A stretch of DNA of 64,000 nucleotides, taken from contig NZ_AP019827.1 in the NCBI RefSeq assembly GCF_008327825.1, positions 372,001-436,000 on the forward strand, given 5' to 3'. The notes beneath the pieces are model-generated. The model was not told the DNA's origin, made no database searches, and worked only from the letters and a program-made list of their open reading frames with translations. Origin of the DNA: Leptotrichia shahii (GTDB taxonomy: Bacteria; Fusobacteriota; Fusobacteriia; Fusobacteriales; Leptotrichiaceae). How positions within the stretch are numbered: position 1 is the first letter of the stretch; the number at the start of each line of letters is the position of its first letter. Shown here one piece after another: positions 1-8,382 of the stretch. The position numbers and the translations under genes are program-made.

Positions 1-618
1 ACGCTTGCAAGTATTCTTGTGGGACATCCAAAGCATGAACTGGTTTCTGGGGATATTATTCTGGATGGAGAAAATATTAATGATGCTGCTGTAGATGAAA
101 GGGCTAAAAAGGGGATTTTCCTATCATTCCAATATCCAGAGGAAATACCAGGGCTTACTGTGGAGGATTTCTTGAGAACGGCAAAGGAAGCTGTTACTGG
201 GGAAAAACAATATTTGATGCAATTTCACAATGAGTTGGTGGAAAAAATGGAAAAACTTCATATAAATCCTGAATATGCAGATAGACATCTGAATGTTGGA
301 TTCTCTGGTGGAGAAAAGAAAAAGAATGAAATTTTGCAAATGGCAGTTTTAGAACCGAAATTGGCTATTCTGGATGAAACTGATTCTGGGCTTGACATTG
401 ATGCGACAAAGATTGTATTTGAAGGAGTTCAAAAGTTAAAGACTAAGGATACAGCTTTGCTTATAATTACTCACTATGATAAAGTTCTTGACTATTTGAA
501 GCCTGATTTTGTTCATATTTTAATGAATGGAAAGATTGTAAAGACAGGCGGACAAGAATTAGTGGAAAGAATTGAAAAAGAAGGTTATGCTAAAATAAAA
601 GAAGAATTAGGATTATAA
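1..618 (+). CDS. sufC: SufC, Fe-S assembly ATPase (5' truncated by window)
   Basis: ABC-type ATPase of the SufBCD scaffold complex, which powers Fe-S cluster assembly in the cytoplasm. The reading frame is open from the first base (T-L-A-S-I-L-V-G-H-P...), so the gene begins before the window and the GTG at 19 is internal. Visible motifs are the ABC signature region FSGGEKKKNEILQM (around residue 100) and Walker B LAILDETDSGLD, with the SufC-typical ETDSGLD wording. The Walker A loop lies upstream of the window; the bases present start just after it. sufB follows about 30 bases downstream, so the genes are surely co-transcribed. Identity is clear. Confidence 0.96.
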   Translation, partial: TLASILVGHPKHELVSGDIILDGENINDAAVDERAKKGIFLSFQYPEEIPGLTVEDFLRTAKEAVTGEKQYLMQFHNELVEKMEKLHINPEYADRHLNVGFSGGEKKKNEILQMAVLEPKLAILDETDSGLDIDATKIVFEGVQKLKTKDTALLIITHYDKVLDYLKPDFVHILMNGKIVKTGGQELVERIEKEGYAKIKEELGL

Positions 619-650
619 AATTTGATTACAGAATGGAAAGTGTGGGAATA

Positions 651-2063
651 ATGGAAAATAGAAAAAAAACATATATTGCGGATATTGAGCGTGGTGTTTA
701 TGATATAAAGGATGAAGAGCATTATAGATATAAAGTTGAAAAAGGGCTTACTCCAGAAATTATTAAAAAAATTTCAGAAAGAAAAAATGAGCCTGAATGG
801 ATGAGGGAATTTAGATTAAAGGCATTGGAAGTTTATAATTCAAAGCCAATGACTGATTGGGGTCCAGATTTATCAGACCTTGACATGAATGACATTGTAC
901 ATTATTTAGAGCCTGATTCGGCACCAATGAATGAAAATTGGGATGATGTGCCAAGCTATATAAGGGATACATTTGACAGGCTTGGTATTCCAGAAGCTGA
1001 AAAGCAGTCACTTGCGGGAGTAGGAGCACAGTATGACTCTGAAGTGGTTTATCACAGCGTTCATAAGGAACTGGAAGAACAAGGAGTGATTTATACAGAT
1101 ATTGAAACAGCAATTGTAAAATATGGAGATATGCTAAAGGAATATTTTATGACATTAATTACAGTCAATGACCATAAATTCGCAGCATTGCACGGAGCAG
1201 TATGGTCTGGAGGATCATTTATTTATGTTCCAAAAGGAGTAAAGGTAAAAATGCCATTGCAGTCATATTTTAGGCTAAATGCACCAGAAGCTGGACAATT
1301 TGAACATACCCTTATAATTGTTGATGAAGGAGCAGATTTACATTTTATCGAAGGATGTTCAGCACCTAAATATCAAAAAAATGCATTACATGCAGGAGCA
1401 GTAGAACTTTTTGTTAGAAAAGGGGCAAGATTAAGATATTCTACGATTGAAAACTGGTCAAGAAATATGTATAACTTAAATACAAAAAGAGCATTGGTGG
1501 AAGAAGACGGAGTAATAGAATGGGTGTCAGGATCATTTGGATCAAGAGTTTCTATGCTTTATCCAATGAGTATTTTAAAGGGAGATCGTTCAAGATGTGA
1601 ATTTACAGGAGTTACATTTGCTGCAGCTGGGCAATATTTAGACACAGGATGTAAAATTATTCATCAGGGGAAAAATACAAGCTCGACAGTTCATTCAAAA
1701 TCTATTTCAAAAAATGGAGGAACAGCTTTTTACAGAGGACTTTTAAAAGTTCTGCCAGAAGCAACGGGAACAAGATCAACTGTAGAATGTGAATCATTAA
1801 TGCTGGATAATGAATCAACTTCAGATACAATACCAATAATTGATATAAATAACGACAGTGTGGATATTGGACATGAAGCAAAAATTGGAAGAATAAGTGA
1901 TGAAGCAATATTTTATTTGATGTCAAGAGGTATTAGCGAAGATGAGGCAAAGGCGATGATTGTAAGAGGATTCGTTGAGCCAATTTCAAAAGAATTACCG
2001 CTTGAATATGCAGTTGAATTGAATAAGCTGATTGAATTGGAACTTGAAGGGACAATTGGATAA
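651..2063 (+). CDS. sufB: SufB, Fe-S cluster scaffold subunit
   Basis: Core scaffold protein of the SUF machinery, partner of SufC and SufD, on which nascent Fe-S clusters form. About 470 residues, the usual SufB length, with the family beta-helix core and the characteristic C-terminal block (GHEAKIGRISDEAIFYLMSRG, then EAKAMIVRGFVEPI). I prefer the ATG at 651 (MENRKKTYIADIERG) because it gives a normal SufB N-terminus; an in-frame ATG at 633 would add six residues and has no better ribosome site. Second gene of the suf operon, 30 bases after sufC. Certain as a family call. Confidence 0.96.
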   Translation: MENRKKTYIADIERGVYDIKDEEHYRYKVEKGLTPEIIKKISERKNEPEWMREFRLKALEVYNSKPMTDWGPDLSDLDMNDIVHYLEPDSAPMNENWDDVPSYIRDTFDRLGIPEAEKQSLAGVGAQYDSEVVYHSVHKELEEQGVIYTDIETAIVKYGDMLKEYFMTLITVNDHKFAALHGAVWSGGSFIYVPKGVKVKMPLQSYFRLNAPEAGQFEHTLIIVDEGADLHFIEGCSAPKYQKNALHAGAVELFVRKGARLRYSTIENWSRNMYNLNTKRALVEEDGVIEWVSGSFGSRVSMLYPMSILKGDRSRCEFTGVTFAAAGQYLDTGCKIIHQGKNTSSTVHSKSISKNGGTAFYRGLLKVLPEATGTRSTVECESLMLDNESTSDTIPIIDINNDSVDIGHEAKIGRISDEAIFYLMSRGISEDEAKAMIVRGFVEPISKELPLEYAVELNKLIELELEGTIG

Positions 2064-2074
2064 TTAAAAGACTT

Positions 2075-2150
2075 TAGATCTGTTTGATAACTATATGGAT
2101 TTAAAATTGTATAAAATAGATATTATCTAGCAAGGGGTCTTGACCCCTTT
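2075..2150 (+). repeat. Intergenic repeat: MITE-like left end plus palindrome
   Basis: The sufB-sufD gap carries TAGATCTGTTTGATAAC at 2075-2091, nearly the same as the left terminal repeat of the element at 45169-45279, and the palindrome CAAGGGGTCTTGACCCCTTT at 2131-2150. No matching right terminal repeat is visible, so this looks like a decayed copy. The hairpin sits inside the suf operon and could attenuate or stabilise the transcript; that is inference. Confidence 0.75.
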
Positions 2151-2201
2151 TCAAAAAAAATTACAAATACATTTATTGCTTAAAAAATGAGAGGAGAGAA
2201 A

Positions 2202-3329
2202 ATGTTAGAAAAATCAAGCATACAGAATCTTGATAACAGCGATTACAGATTAAAAATCTTTGAAGAATATAAAACGCTTGAAAAGGTTAATTGGAAAAGA
2301 GTAGGCTACCAGTATGAAGAACCTGAAGCATTTAAGGAATTTAATAATTTGGAAATAAAAAATGAAAATCAGGATGGAGTTGTTATAAAAAATATAAGTG
2401 AATCGTTAGAAGAATTGGAAAAATTGAAAAATGACAATGATTATGGATTAGGAGATTTTTTCAAAAAGCAAAATTTTGCTTTTTATAACGAAGGGAAATA
2501 TTTGAAAATTAGAGAAAGAAAAAAAATTGATAAGCCAATTTATTTAAATTATCATACAAATAAGGAAAATAACTTTTTAGTTGACTATAATGTAATTGAA
2601 GTGGAAGATTTTGCAAAAGTTACAGTAATTATTAATTATGATTCACTAGATGAAACACCAGTTTATCATAATGGAATTATCAAAGTGGTTACTGGAAGAA
2701 ATTCAGAAGTAAAAATTATAAAAATACAGACATTAAATACCAAAAGCTCTAATTTTGAATCATCAAAAATTGAAACAATGGGACAAGGAAAAACCGAATA
2801 TTATAGCGTTGAATTAGGTGGGAAAATTAATGCGATAAGCCATAAATCATATCTTGAAGAAGATTCATCAGAAGTTTATGTATGGCCTGCATATCTTGCT
2901 GATGAAGACAGAAAGCTGGACTTGGAATATTCGGTAGTATTTCGTGGACGTAGAACGATTGGGGAGCTTCAGGCAAGGGGAGCTGTAAAGGATACTGCTA
3001 AAAAGGTATTCCGTGGAAACCTTTACTTTAAGCAAGGTTCTAGCAAGTCTGAAGGACGTGAAGGAGAATTTGCGATTTTATTAAATGATGAAATAAAAGC
3101 TGATTCCATTCCAACGTTATTTTGTAGTGAAGATGACGTTATTGGAGAACATGCGGCTTCTGTTGGGAAAGTTGACGAAGCTAAGTTATTTTATTTAATG
3201 AGCCGTGGACTCTCTGAAAGCAGGGCAAAAAAATTAATAGTCGAATCTTCATTCCGTCCAATAATGGATAACATTGATGATGAAAAATTGAGAGATAAAT
3301 TATTTGATGAATTGGAAAGAAGAATTTAA
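2202..3329 (+). CDS. sufD: SufD-like Fe-S assembly protein
   Basis: Second scaffold subunit of SufBCD; binds SufB and SufC and supports iron entry. About 375 residues. The C-terminal half carries the SufB/SufD family signature (GRRTIGELQARGAVKDTAKK, then IGEHAASVGKVDEAKLFYLMSRGLSESRAKKLIVES). The ATG at 2202 is chosen because GAGGAGAG lies just before it; an in-frame ATG at 2187 precedes that ribosome site and is unlikely. It is separated from sufB by 138 bases of repeat DNA rather than being tightly coupled, which is looser than usual for a suf operon. Strong family call. Confidence 0.93.
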   Translation: MLEKSSIQNLDNSDYRLKIFEEYKTLEKVNWKRVGYQYEEPEAFKEFNNLEIKNENQDGVVIKNISESLEELEKLKNDNDYGLGDFFKKQNFAFYNEGKYLKIRERKKIDKPIYLNYHTNKENNFLVDYNVIEVEDFAKVTVIINYDSLDETPVYHNGIIKVVTGRNSEVKIIKIQTLNTKSSNFESSKIETMGQGKTEYYSVELGGKINAISHKSYLEEDSSEVYVWPAYLADEDRKLDLEYSVVFRGRRTIGELQARGAVKDTAKKVFRGNLYFKQGSSKSEGREGEFAILLNDEIKADSIPTLFCSEDDVIGEHAASVGKVDEAKLFYLMSRGLSESRAKKLIVESSFRPIMDNIDDEKLRDKLFDELERRI

Positions 3330-3344
3330 AAAATTAGAATATAA

Positions 3345-3441
3345 TACTATTTCTTATTTAAATAGCAGATTTTTTACAAGGGTTCAAGCCCCTTGTCAGT
3401 AAATAAAATATAATTTCTGTTTTTTTATGAGGGTTTAGTAT
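3345..3441 (+). repeat. Composite intergenic repeat with palindrome
   Basis: Holds CTATTTCTTATTTAAATAG, the palindrome CAAGGGTTCAAGCCCCTTG (3377-3395) and a tail reading TATAATTTCTGTTTTTTTAT then GTTTAGTATAA. The same three blocks in the same order recur at 39447-39560, and the tail alone recurs near 9270-9300. It lies between sufD and the sufS promoter. Confidence 0.75.
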
Positions 3442-3445
3442 AAGT

Positions 3446-3493
3446 TTGAAAAAATGCCCGCAAAGTGATATAATTTTGTATTACTTGTGGGCA
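3446..3493 (+). promoter_or_regulatory. sufS promoter with inverted repeat around -10
   Basis: TTGAAA (3446-3451), a 17-base spacer and a perfect TATAAT (3469-3474) preceded by TG form a textbook sigma-70 promoter for sufSU. Arms TGCCCGCAAAGT (3455-3466) and ACTTGTGGGCA (3483-3493) make an imperfect inverted repeat that brackets the -10 box and the expected start site, suggesting an operator. The regulator is not identifiable from this window. Confidence 0.7.
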
Positions 3494-3521
3494 AAATTGT
3501 AATTATAAGGAGGGAAAAAAT

Positions 3522-4727
3522 ATGGATTATAGAAAAGAATTTCCAATATTTAAAAATAGAGATAGCCATTATCTAGATACAGCGGCAACTTCACAAAAGC
3601 CAAAAAGAGTCCTAGATAAAATTATGGAATATTATGAAAAATATAATGGAAATCCAGGACGTGGTTCACATACATTGTCTATGGAAGCCTCAAATTTAAT
3701 GGCAAATGCACGTAAAACTGTACAAAAGTTCATTAATGCAAAATACGATAAGGAAGTTATTTTTACAAAAAATACGACAGAATCAATTAATTTAATAGCT
3801 TATTCCTATGGAATAGAATTTATAAATGAAAATGATGAAATAATACTGGGAGTTTCCAATCATCATGCAAATATTGTGCCGTGGCAATTTGTGGCAGAAA
3901 AGAAAAATGCCAAGATAAAATTTGTATATCTTACTGAAAATGGACAGTTTGATATTGAAGATTTTAAAAGTAAATTGTCTGATAAAACAAAACTTGTGGC
4001 AGTTTCTGCCGTGGTAAATGTTACAGGAGTTATTCAGCCGATAAAAGAGATTATCGAAATCACACGTAATAGAAATAAAAATGCACTTGTTCTTGTAGAC
4101 GCTGCACAGTCAATGCTGCACTTTAGACATGATGTTCAAGATTTCGATGCAGATTTTCTTGTATTTTCAGGGCATAAACTGTTTACACCGATGGGAATTG
4201 GAGTTATGTATGGAAAAAAGGAGCTTCTTGAGAAAATGCCGCCTTTTTTGTATGGTGGAGATATGATTGAGTTTGTAACAGAGCAAAAATCAACATTTGC
4301 ACAGCTTCCTAATAAGTTTGAAGGTGGGACTCAAAATGTGGAAGGAGCTGTAACTTTGGAGGAAGCGATTAATTTTATTGAGGAAATAAGTTATGAGAAA
4401 ATCAATGAAATTGAAAATTCACTTACAAAAAATGCTTTGGAGAAATTGAAAAAATTGGATTTTGTCGAAACATATTTTACAAAGGATGTTGAACATACTG
4501 GAATTATTGCCTTTAACGTGAAAAATGTACATTCCCACGATGTGGCATTTATATTGGATTCTTATGATGTGGCAGTTCGTTCAGGACATCATTGTGCTCA
4601 GCCTTTGATGAACTATCTAGGAATACCGTCGTGCTGCCGTGCTAGTTTTAGCATTTACAATAACGAAGAGGATATTGATAAATTGATAGAAGGGCTTTTA
4701 AAAGTAAAAGAAGTTTTTGGATTATAG
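3522..4727 (+). CDS. sufS: SufS cysteine desulfurase
   Basis: PLP enzyme that takes sulfur from cysteine as a persulfide and passes it to SufU/SufBCD. 401 residues, the normal group II desulfurase length. Seen: HHANIVPWQ, the PLP-binding lysine in FSGHKLFTPMG (K219), and the catalytic cysteine in RSGHHCAQPL (C358) on the short active-site loop typical of SufS rather than IscS. Start at the first ATG after AAGGAGGGAAAAAAT. sufU follows 39 bases later, matching the SufS-SufU partner pair. It has its own promoter, so it can be expressed separately from sufCBD. Confidence 0.97.
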   Translation: MDYRKEFPIFKNRDSHYLDTAATSQKPKRVLDKIMEYYEKYNGNPGRGSHTLSMEASNLMANARKTVQKFINAKYDKEVIFTKNTTESINLIAYSYGIEFINENDEIILGVSNHHANIVPWQFVAEKKNAKIKFVYLTENGQFDIEDFKSKLSDKTKLVAVSAVVNVTGVIQPIKEIIEITRNRNKNALVLVDAAQSMLHFRHDVQDFDADFLVFSGHKLFTPMGIGVMYGKKELLEKMPPFLYGGDMIEFVTEQKSTFAQLPNKFEGGTQNVEGAVTLEEAINFIEEISYEKINEIENSLTKNALEKLKKLDFVETYFTKDVEHTGIIAFNVKNVHSHDVAFILDSYDVAVRSGHHCAQPLMNYLGIPSCCRASFSIYNNEEDIDKLIEGLLKVKEVFGL

Positions 4728-4766
4728 AAAAAAAGTAAAAAATAAAAATTTGAAAAGAAGGTTATT

Positions 4767-5216
4767 ATGAATTTAGAAAAAATTTATCAGCAGACAATAC
4801 TAGAATACAGTAGACGTAGAGAATTAAACCGTGAAATTGAAAATCCGACATTTGCTGAAAGAGGGCATAATCCAAACTGTGGAGATGACTTAACTTTGGA
4901 AATAAAAACTGATGAAAATGACATAATAGAAGATGCTGCATTTATCGGTTCTGGATGTGCTATTTCAACAGCTTCTATGGCTATGCTGATTGACTTGATA
5001 AAAGGAAAGACAATGAAAGAGGCAAAAGAAAAGGTAGATTTATTTTTTAAAATGATGAAGCAGGAGGAAAAGCTGACAAGGGAAGAAAGTAAAAAATTAG
5101 GAGATGCGGTACTTATGGAGTATGTAGCTCAAATGCCTGCAAGGGTCAAATGTGCTACATTGAGTTGGCACTCACTAAAGGTAATTGTGGAAAAGAGCGG
5201 AATACAAGAACAATAA
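4767..5216 (+). CDS. sufU: SufU sulfur relay protein
   Basis: Zinc-dependent sulfur acceptor of SufS (IscU-fold). 149 residues, as in Bacillus-type SufU. The three conserved cysteines are present: C38 (NPNCGDD), C64 (GSGCAIS) and C129 (RVKCATLSW), together with the D40 ligand; the insert between the second and third cysteines is the SufU rather than IscU arrangement. Last gene of the suf cluster; ribosome site GAAGGTTATT precedes the ATG. The role as sulfurtransferase rather than scaffold comes from work on Bacillus. Confidence 0.95.
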   Translation: MNLEKIYQQTILEYSRRRELNREIENPTFAERGHNPNCGDDLTLEIKTDENDIIEDAAFIGSGCAISTASMAMLIDLIKGKTMKEAKEKVDLFFKMMKQEEKLTREESKKLGDAVLMEYVAQMPARVKCATLSWHSLKVIVEKSGIQEQ

Positions 5217-5246
5217 AAATTATATTTTATTTATAGTAAGAATGAT

Positions 5247-5364
5247 TTAAAACTGAACTCGAAAGCTATGACTATTTTACCCAAACCCTAAGTTTATATA
5301 ATTTTTAATAATTCAATTTTGAATGGATTTGAGTATATTTTCTAACAAGGGGCTTTACCCCTTG
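5247..5364 (+). repeat. Intergenic repeat family B plus palindrome
   Basis: AACTCGAA (5256-5263) and TTTGAGTATA (5328-5337) bound a block containing ACCCAAACCCTAAGTTTATA; an inverted relative is at 9062-9163, with a clear direct relative at 30149-30220 and a degenerate one at 28646-28715. It is followed at once by the palindrome CAAGGGGCTTTACCCCTTG (5346-5364). It fills the space downstream of sufU. Confidence 0.75.
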
Positions 5365-5410
5365 CAAAGAAATTCATAGTTAATTCGTTGCTTAAATGGA
5401 AAAAAGTATT

Positions 5411-5458
5411 AATAAAAAAGCTGTATCATAAATATCTATGAAACAGCCTATTTTTTTA
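5411..5458. terminator. Bidirectional rho-independent terminator
   Basis: GCTGTATCATA (5420-5430) pairs with TATGAAACAGC (5437-5447) with one mismatch; A-run on the left and TTTTTTT on the right. It lies between the convergent suf operon and the minus-strand gene at 5469, so it can serve both. Confidence 0.85.
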
Positions 5459-5468
5459 TTTATATTTA

Positions 5469-6803
5469 TTAGACATCCCAATTTTTATTTAAATCAAATT
5501 TAAAATCTCCAGATTCATTTATTTTTTCTGAAGGCTTTACAGTAAATTCTTCTAAAATGTTGTATCCGATATTAAGATAAGAAAGCAATATTTCAGGTTT
5601 ACAATGAAAATTTAGAAGATTCCAGAAATCAAGACTTGAAATTTTGAGATTTCCGCTAATGCTATATTTTCCTGATGAAATAAATTTTTGTAAACCAAAT
5701 TCATCTTCTATTTTGGGATTTTTTGTAATTTCTTCAGATGCAGGATTTTCTGAATTATCAGAGATTGATTCTGTATTTTTATTTTCCATCGTTAATTGTT
5801 CAGATAAAGTGTCTTTTACATCTGAAAGATTTTCAAGTCTGGGAGTATTTATTGACATTATTAGATTTTCAAAATTTTGTGGCAAATCACCATAAGGAAT
5901 ATTTGGAATATCAGTTGCTATCATTAGAAAACCTGCATTTCGTTCTTTTGATAATTTTAATAGAGTTTCGTATTGTTCAGATGTTGCAGAATGAATAACA
6001 TGGACAATACGGTTTGCATTTTTAGGATCATTTTCAAAATTATAGGTTCTTGGCGTCCAATGATTGATGTAGTTATCGGCGGATTGTTCACTTGTTAGCC
6101 ATAAATCAGAATATTTGGACATTTCGTCAGTTATTGTGCCTCCGGGATTTGCAACTACGATTGAGTCAGGATATTTATTTTTTATATGCGTGTATATTTG
6201 TGCCATATAATCGACTTCTAGCGGATTTGTTCCTGATGAGATTTCATCAATAAAAATTCCAGAAATATTGTTTGAGCCGTAAAATTGTATATAATTATCA
6301 ATTTCAAAAGTTACTTTTTTTATACTTTTTGTATATTCATCTGTTGTGATATATCCCAAATTTTTAATTCCCATTTCCTTATTTTTTCTAATTTGTACAA
6401 TATATTCATATTCTGCCTTGTCAGAAGGTCCATTTGCAGGATTAATAATAACATAGGGAACTGTTGTTTCATTTTTAGTGGAATTTTTTTCATTAATTTC
6501 TTTAGATTCTGAAAAAGAATCGTTAATTGGACTTTTATGAAATCCATTTGTATATCCAAAATCCACTTTAAATTTATCTTCAATTTTTAGATTATTTTTA
6601 ATAATATCATAAATTTCTTCGTTTTTTGAAAAATCATTATTTTTTTTATTTGATAAATTTCTTTTATTTTGAGATAATTTCTTATTTGAAATATTTACGG
6701 ATGGAGCATTATTTGATTCCACTTTTTCTCCAAATCCTAAACCTGTCATTCCTGCTAAAAAAGATGGGATTAAAAAATTATTATTTTTCAACTTTTTCTT
6801 CAT
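5469..6803 (-). CDS. Secreted spherulin-4 / GH135-like protein
   Basis: About 444 residues. A basic N-terminus followed by a moderately hydrophobic stretch (FLIPSFLAGMTGLGFG) suggests export. The middle (about residues 110-320) matches the spherulation-specific family 4 pattern: VPYVIINPANGP, then YIVQIRKNKEMGIKNLGYI, then GIFIDEIS, then VVANPGG and ITDEMSKYSDLW. In this family (the fungal member Sph3 founds GH135) the enzymes act on N-acetylgalactosamine-containing exopolysaccharide; the Asp-Glu pair of FIDE is a plausible acidic centre. The last 120 residues look like a low-complexity linker plus an unrecognised domain. The ATG has AAAGGAGGT before it. Single-gene unit between two terminators. 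The fold call is fairly sure; the substrate is unknown. Confidence 0.75.
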   Translation of the reverse strand: MKKKLKNNNFLIPSFLAGMTGLGFGEKVESNNAPSVNISNKKLSQNKRNLSNKKNNDFSKNEEIYDIIKNNLKIEDKFKVDFGYTNGFHKSPINDSFSESKEINEKNSTKNETTVPYVIINPANGPSDKAEYEYIVQIRKNKEMGIKNLGYITTDEYTKSIKKVTFEIDNYIQFYGSNNISGIFIDEISSGTNPLEVDYMAQIYTHIKNKYPDSIVVANPGGTITDEMSKYSDLWLTSEQSADNYINHWTPRTYNFENDPKNANRIVHVIHSATSEQYETLLKLSKERNAGFLMIATDIPNIPYGDLPQNFENLIMSINTPRLENLSDVKDTLSEQLTMENKNTESISDNSENPASEEITKNPKIEDEFGLQKFISSGKYSISGNLKISSLDFWNLLNFHCKPEILLSYLNIGYNILEEFTVKPSEKINESGDFKFDLNKNWDV

Positions 6804-6859
6804 ACAAACCTCCTTTCTAAAATTTCATCTCCTTTAAAATTTTTTGACCAATAAAAATT

Positions 6860-6907
6860 TTAAAATAATAAATTCGGACTAATTAAATTTGGGTTGTAGT
6901 CCGAATT
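6860..6907 (-). terminator. Rho-independent terminator after 5-FCL gene
   Basis: A perfect 11-bp stem (AATTCGGACTA at 6871-6881 against TAGTCCGAATT at 6897-6907) with a 15-base loop; read on the minus strand it is followed by TTATTATTTT. It lies between the stop of the cyclo-ligase gene and the start of the spherulin-like gene, so it most likely ends the former; it could also sit in the latter's leader. Confidence 0.7.
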
Positions 6908-7059
6908 AGAATATAACCAAATCCCATTAATATTGTGTTAGATAAGAATGAATAAATTTTTTTGGGAATATTATAGGATATTTTATTTATTTTAGCAATA
7001 TATATTATCATTTTTTTTTTATAATTTCAAGAGAAAATTTTTTTTAATTTATTTAAAAA

Positions 7060-7638
7060 TCATATAATTTCACTTTCATTAATAATAAAGTCCAAAGTTA
7101 TATCATGCCCTTCAATCGGCACTTCCTCAATCATTTGGAAATCATAGCAAACACCTATAAATAAAGCCTTCTTATTTTGTTTTCTAACTTTATTCAAAAA
7201 AGTGTCATAATACCCGCCACCAAATCCAATCCTATTTTTCTTAAAATCAAAGGCAAGTGCTGGAACAATCACAATATCCAATATTTTTTCGTCATAAAAA
7301 TCATTGGAAGAAGATTCATAATAGCCAAATTTGTGTAAAATAAGCTCATTTTCGTTATATTTGTTAATTTTCATTTCTCTGTTTTTGCTATTTACAATTT
7401 TTGAAATAAAAAAATTTTTTTTAGGGTAAAATTCTAATAATTTTGTAATTCTAACTTCATTTTTCATATCCATAAAAATCATTATATTTTGAGCATTTTT
7501 TAGATATGGAGATAAATTTTTTATAATTAATTCACTTTTTTTGTCTACTTCTTCAATAGAAAGATTATTTCTTTTTTCTAAAATTTGTTTTCTAATTTTA
7601 TCTTTTTTTATTTGCAAATCTGTTTTTTGTTTTCCCAT
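7060..7638 (-). CDS. ygfA: 5-formyltetrahydrofolate cyclo-ligase
   Basis: ATP-dependent enzyme converting 5-formyl-THF to 5,10-methenyl-THF in one-carbon metabolism, cytoplasmic. 192 residues, standard size. Seen: N-terminal KDKIRKQILEKRN (start of the family), IMIFMDMKNEV, the diagnostic FGGGYYDTFL loop near residue 142, and GVCYDFQMIEEVPIEGHD near the end. AAAGGAGGATAA precedes the ATG. It is the last gene of a minus-strand run arsR-rhodanese, cobU, ygfA. Secure. Confidence 0.94.
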   Translation of the reverse strand: MGKQKTDLQIKKDKIRKQILEKRNNLSIEEVDKKSELIIKNLSPYLKNAQNIMIFMDMKNEVRITKLLEFYPKKNFFISKIVNSKNREMKINKYNENELILHKFGYYESSSNDFYDEKILDIVIVPALAFDFKKNRIGFGGGYYDTFLNKVRKQNKKALFIGVCYDFQMIEEVPIEGHDITLDFIINESEII

Positions 7639-7680
7639 ATTAAAATTATCCTCCTTTGTTTTGATTTATTTTTTATTGTG

Positions 7681-7698
7681 AAGGGTCAAGATATCTTG
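7681..7698. repeat. Degenerate palindrome copy
   Basis: AAGGGTCAAGATATCTTG lies between cobU and the cyclo-ligase gene and resembles the dispersed intergenic palindrome seen at 39493-39512. Weak copy. Confidence 0.45.
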
Positions 7699-7752
7699 CT
7701 TTAGGATATTTATTTTATCAAATTCTGAGTTTGTATAGTTATCAATTATTAT

Positions 7753-8340
7753 TTATTTTATTTTCATTGGAATCCCAGAAACTACAAAATACACTTCATC
7801 TGCCTTTTCTGCCACAATCTGATTCATTTTCCCAGCAATTTCACGAAAATACCTTCCAAGTGGATAACTTGGGACAAGCCCCATTCCCAGCTCATTTGAC
7901 ACAATTACAGTATTTTCAAATTGATTTGTAATATTTAAAAGCTCATCTACAGAGTTTTTTACATTTTTATTTAATTTTTTTAAAGTTTGAATATACAATT
8001 TTTTCTCAAAATTGTTCCAGTCAATATTTTGATTTTCAAAAATTATGTTAGTAATCATATTTGTAAGGCAGTCTACAAGCATATTATTTTTTATTTTATC
8101 ATTATTTTCAAAAAAATTATTCAATTTATTTTTAAAATTCCTGTAAGTTTCTACTGTAAACCAGTCATTTTTTCTCCTTTTTTTATGAAGTCGAACTTTT
8201 TCTTTCATTTCCTCATCAAACACAAGCGATGTTGCTAGATATATATTTTTCTGATTTCCGTTATTCAATTTTAAAAGCATCTCTTCAGCAAATTTGCTTT
8301 TACCGCTTTTAGCTCCGCCAGTAACAAAAATTAATCCCAT
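7753..8340 (-). CDS. cobU: CobU, adenosylcobinamide kinase / GTP:cobinamide-P guanylyltransferase
   Basis: Bifunctional enzyme of the nucleotide-loop stage of cobalamin assembly and cobinamide salvage. 195 residues. Walker A GGAKSGKS at residues 8-15, the HKKRRKNDW region around residue 55 where the guanylylated histidine lies in the family, and VSNELGMGLVP near residue 150 followed by GRYFREIAGKMNQIVAEKAD at the C-terminus. No other cobalamin gene is in the window, so it may serve salvage or its partners lie elsewhere. Ribosome site AGGAGATAAA. It starts 42 bases after the regulator gene stop, probably the same transcript. Confidence 0.93.
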   Translation of the reverse strand: MGLIFVTGGAKSGKSKFAEEMLLKLNNGNQKNIYLATSLVFDEEMKEKVRLHKKRRKNDWFTVETYRNFKNKLNNFFENNDKIKNNMLVDCLTNMITNIIFENQNIDWNNFEKKLYIQTLKKLNKNVKNSVDELLNITNQFENTVIVSNELGMGLVPSYPLGRYFREIAGKMNQIVAEKADEVYFVVSGIPMKIK

Positions 8341-8382
8341 TTTATCTCCTGTTTTATATTTTTTATTTTTAATTCAATAAAG

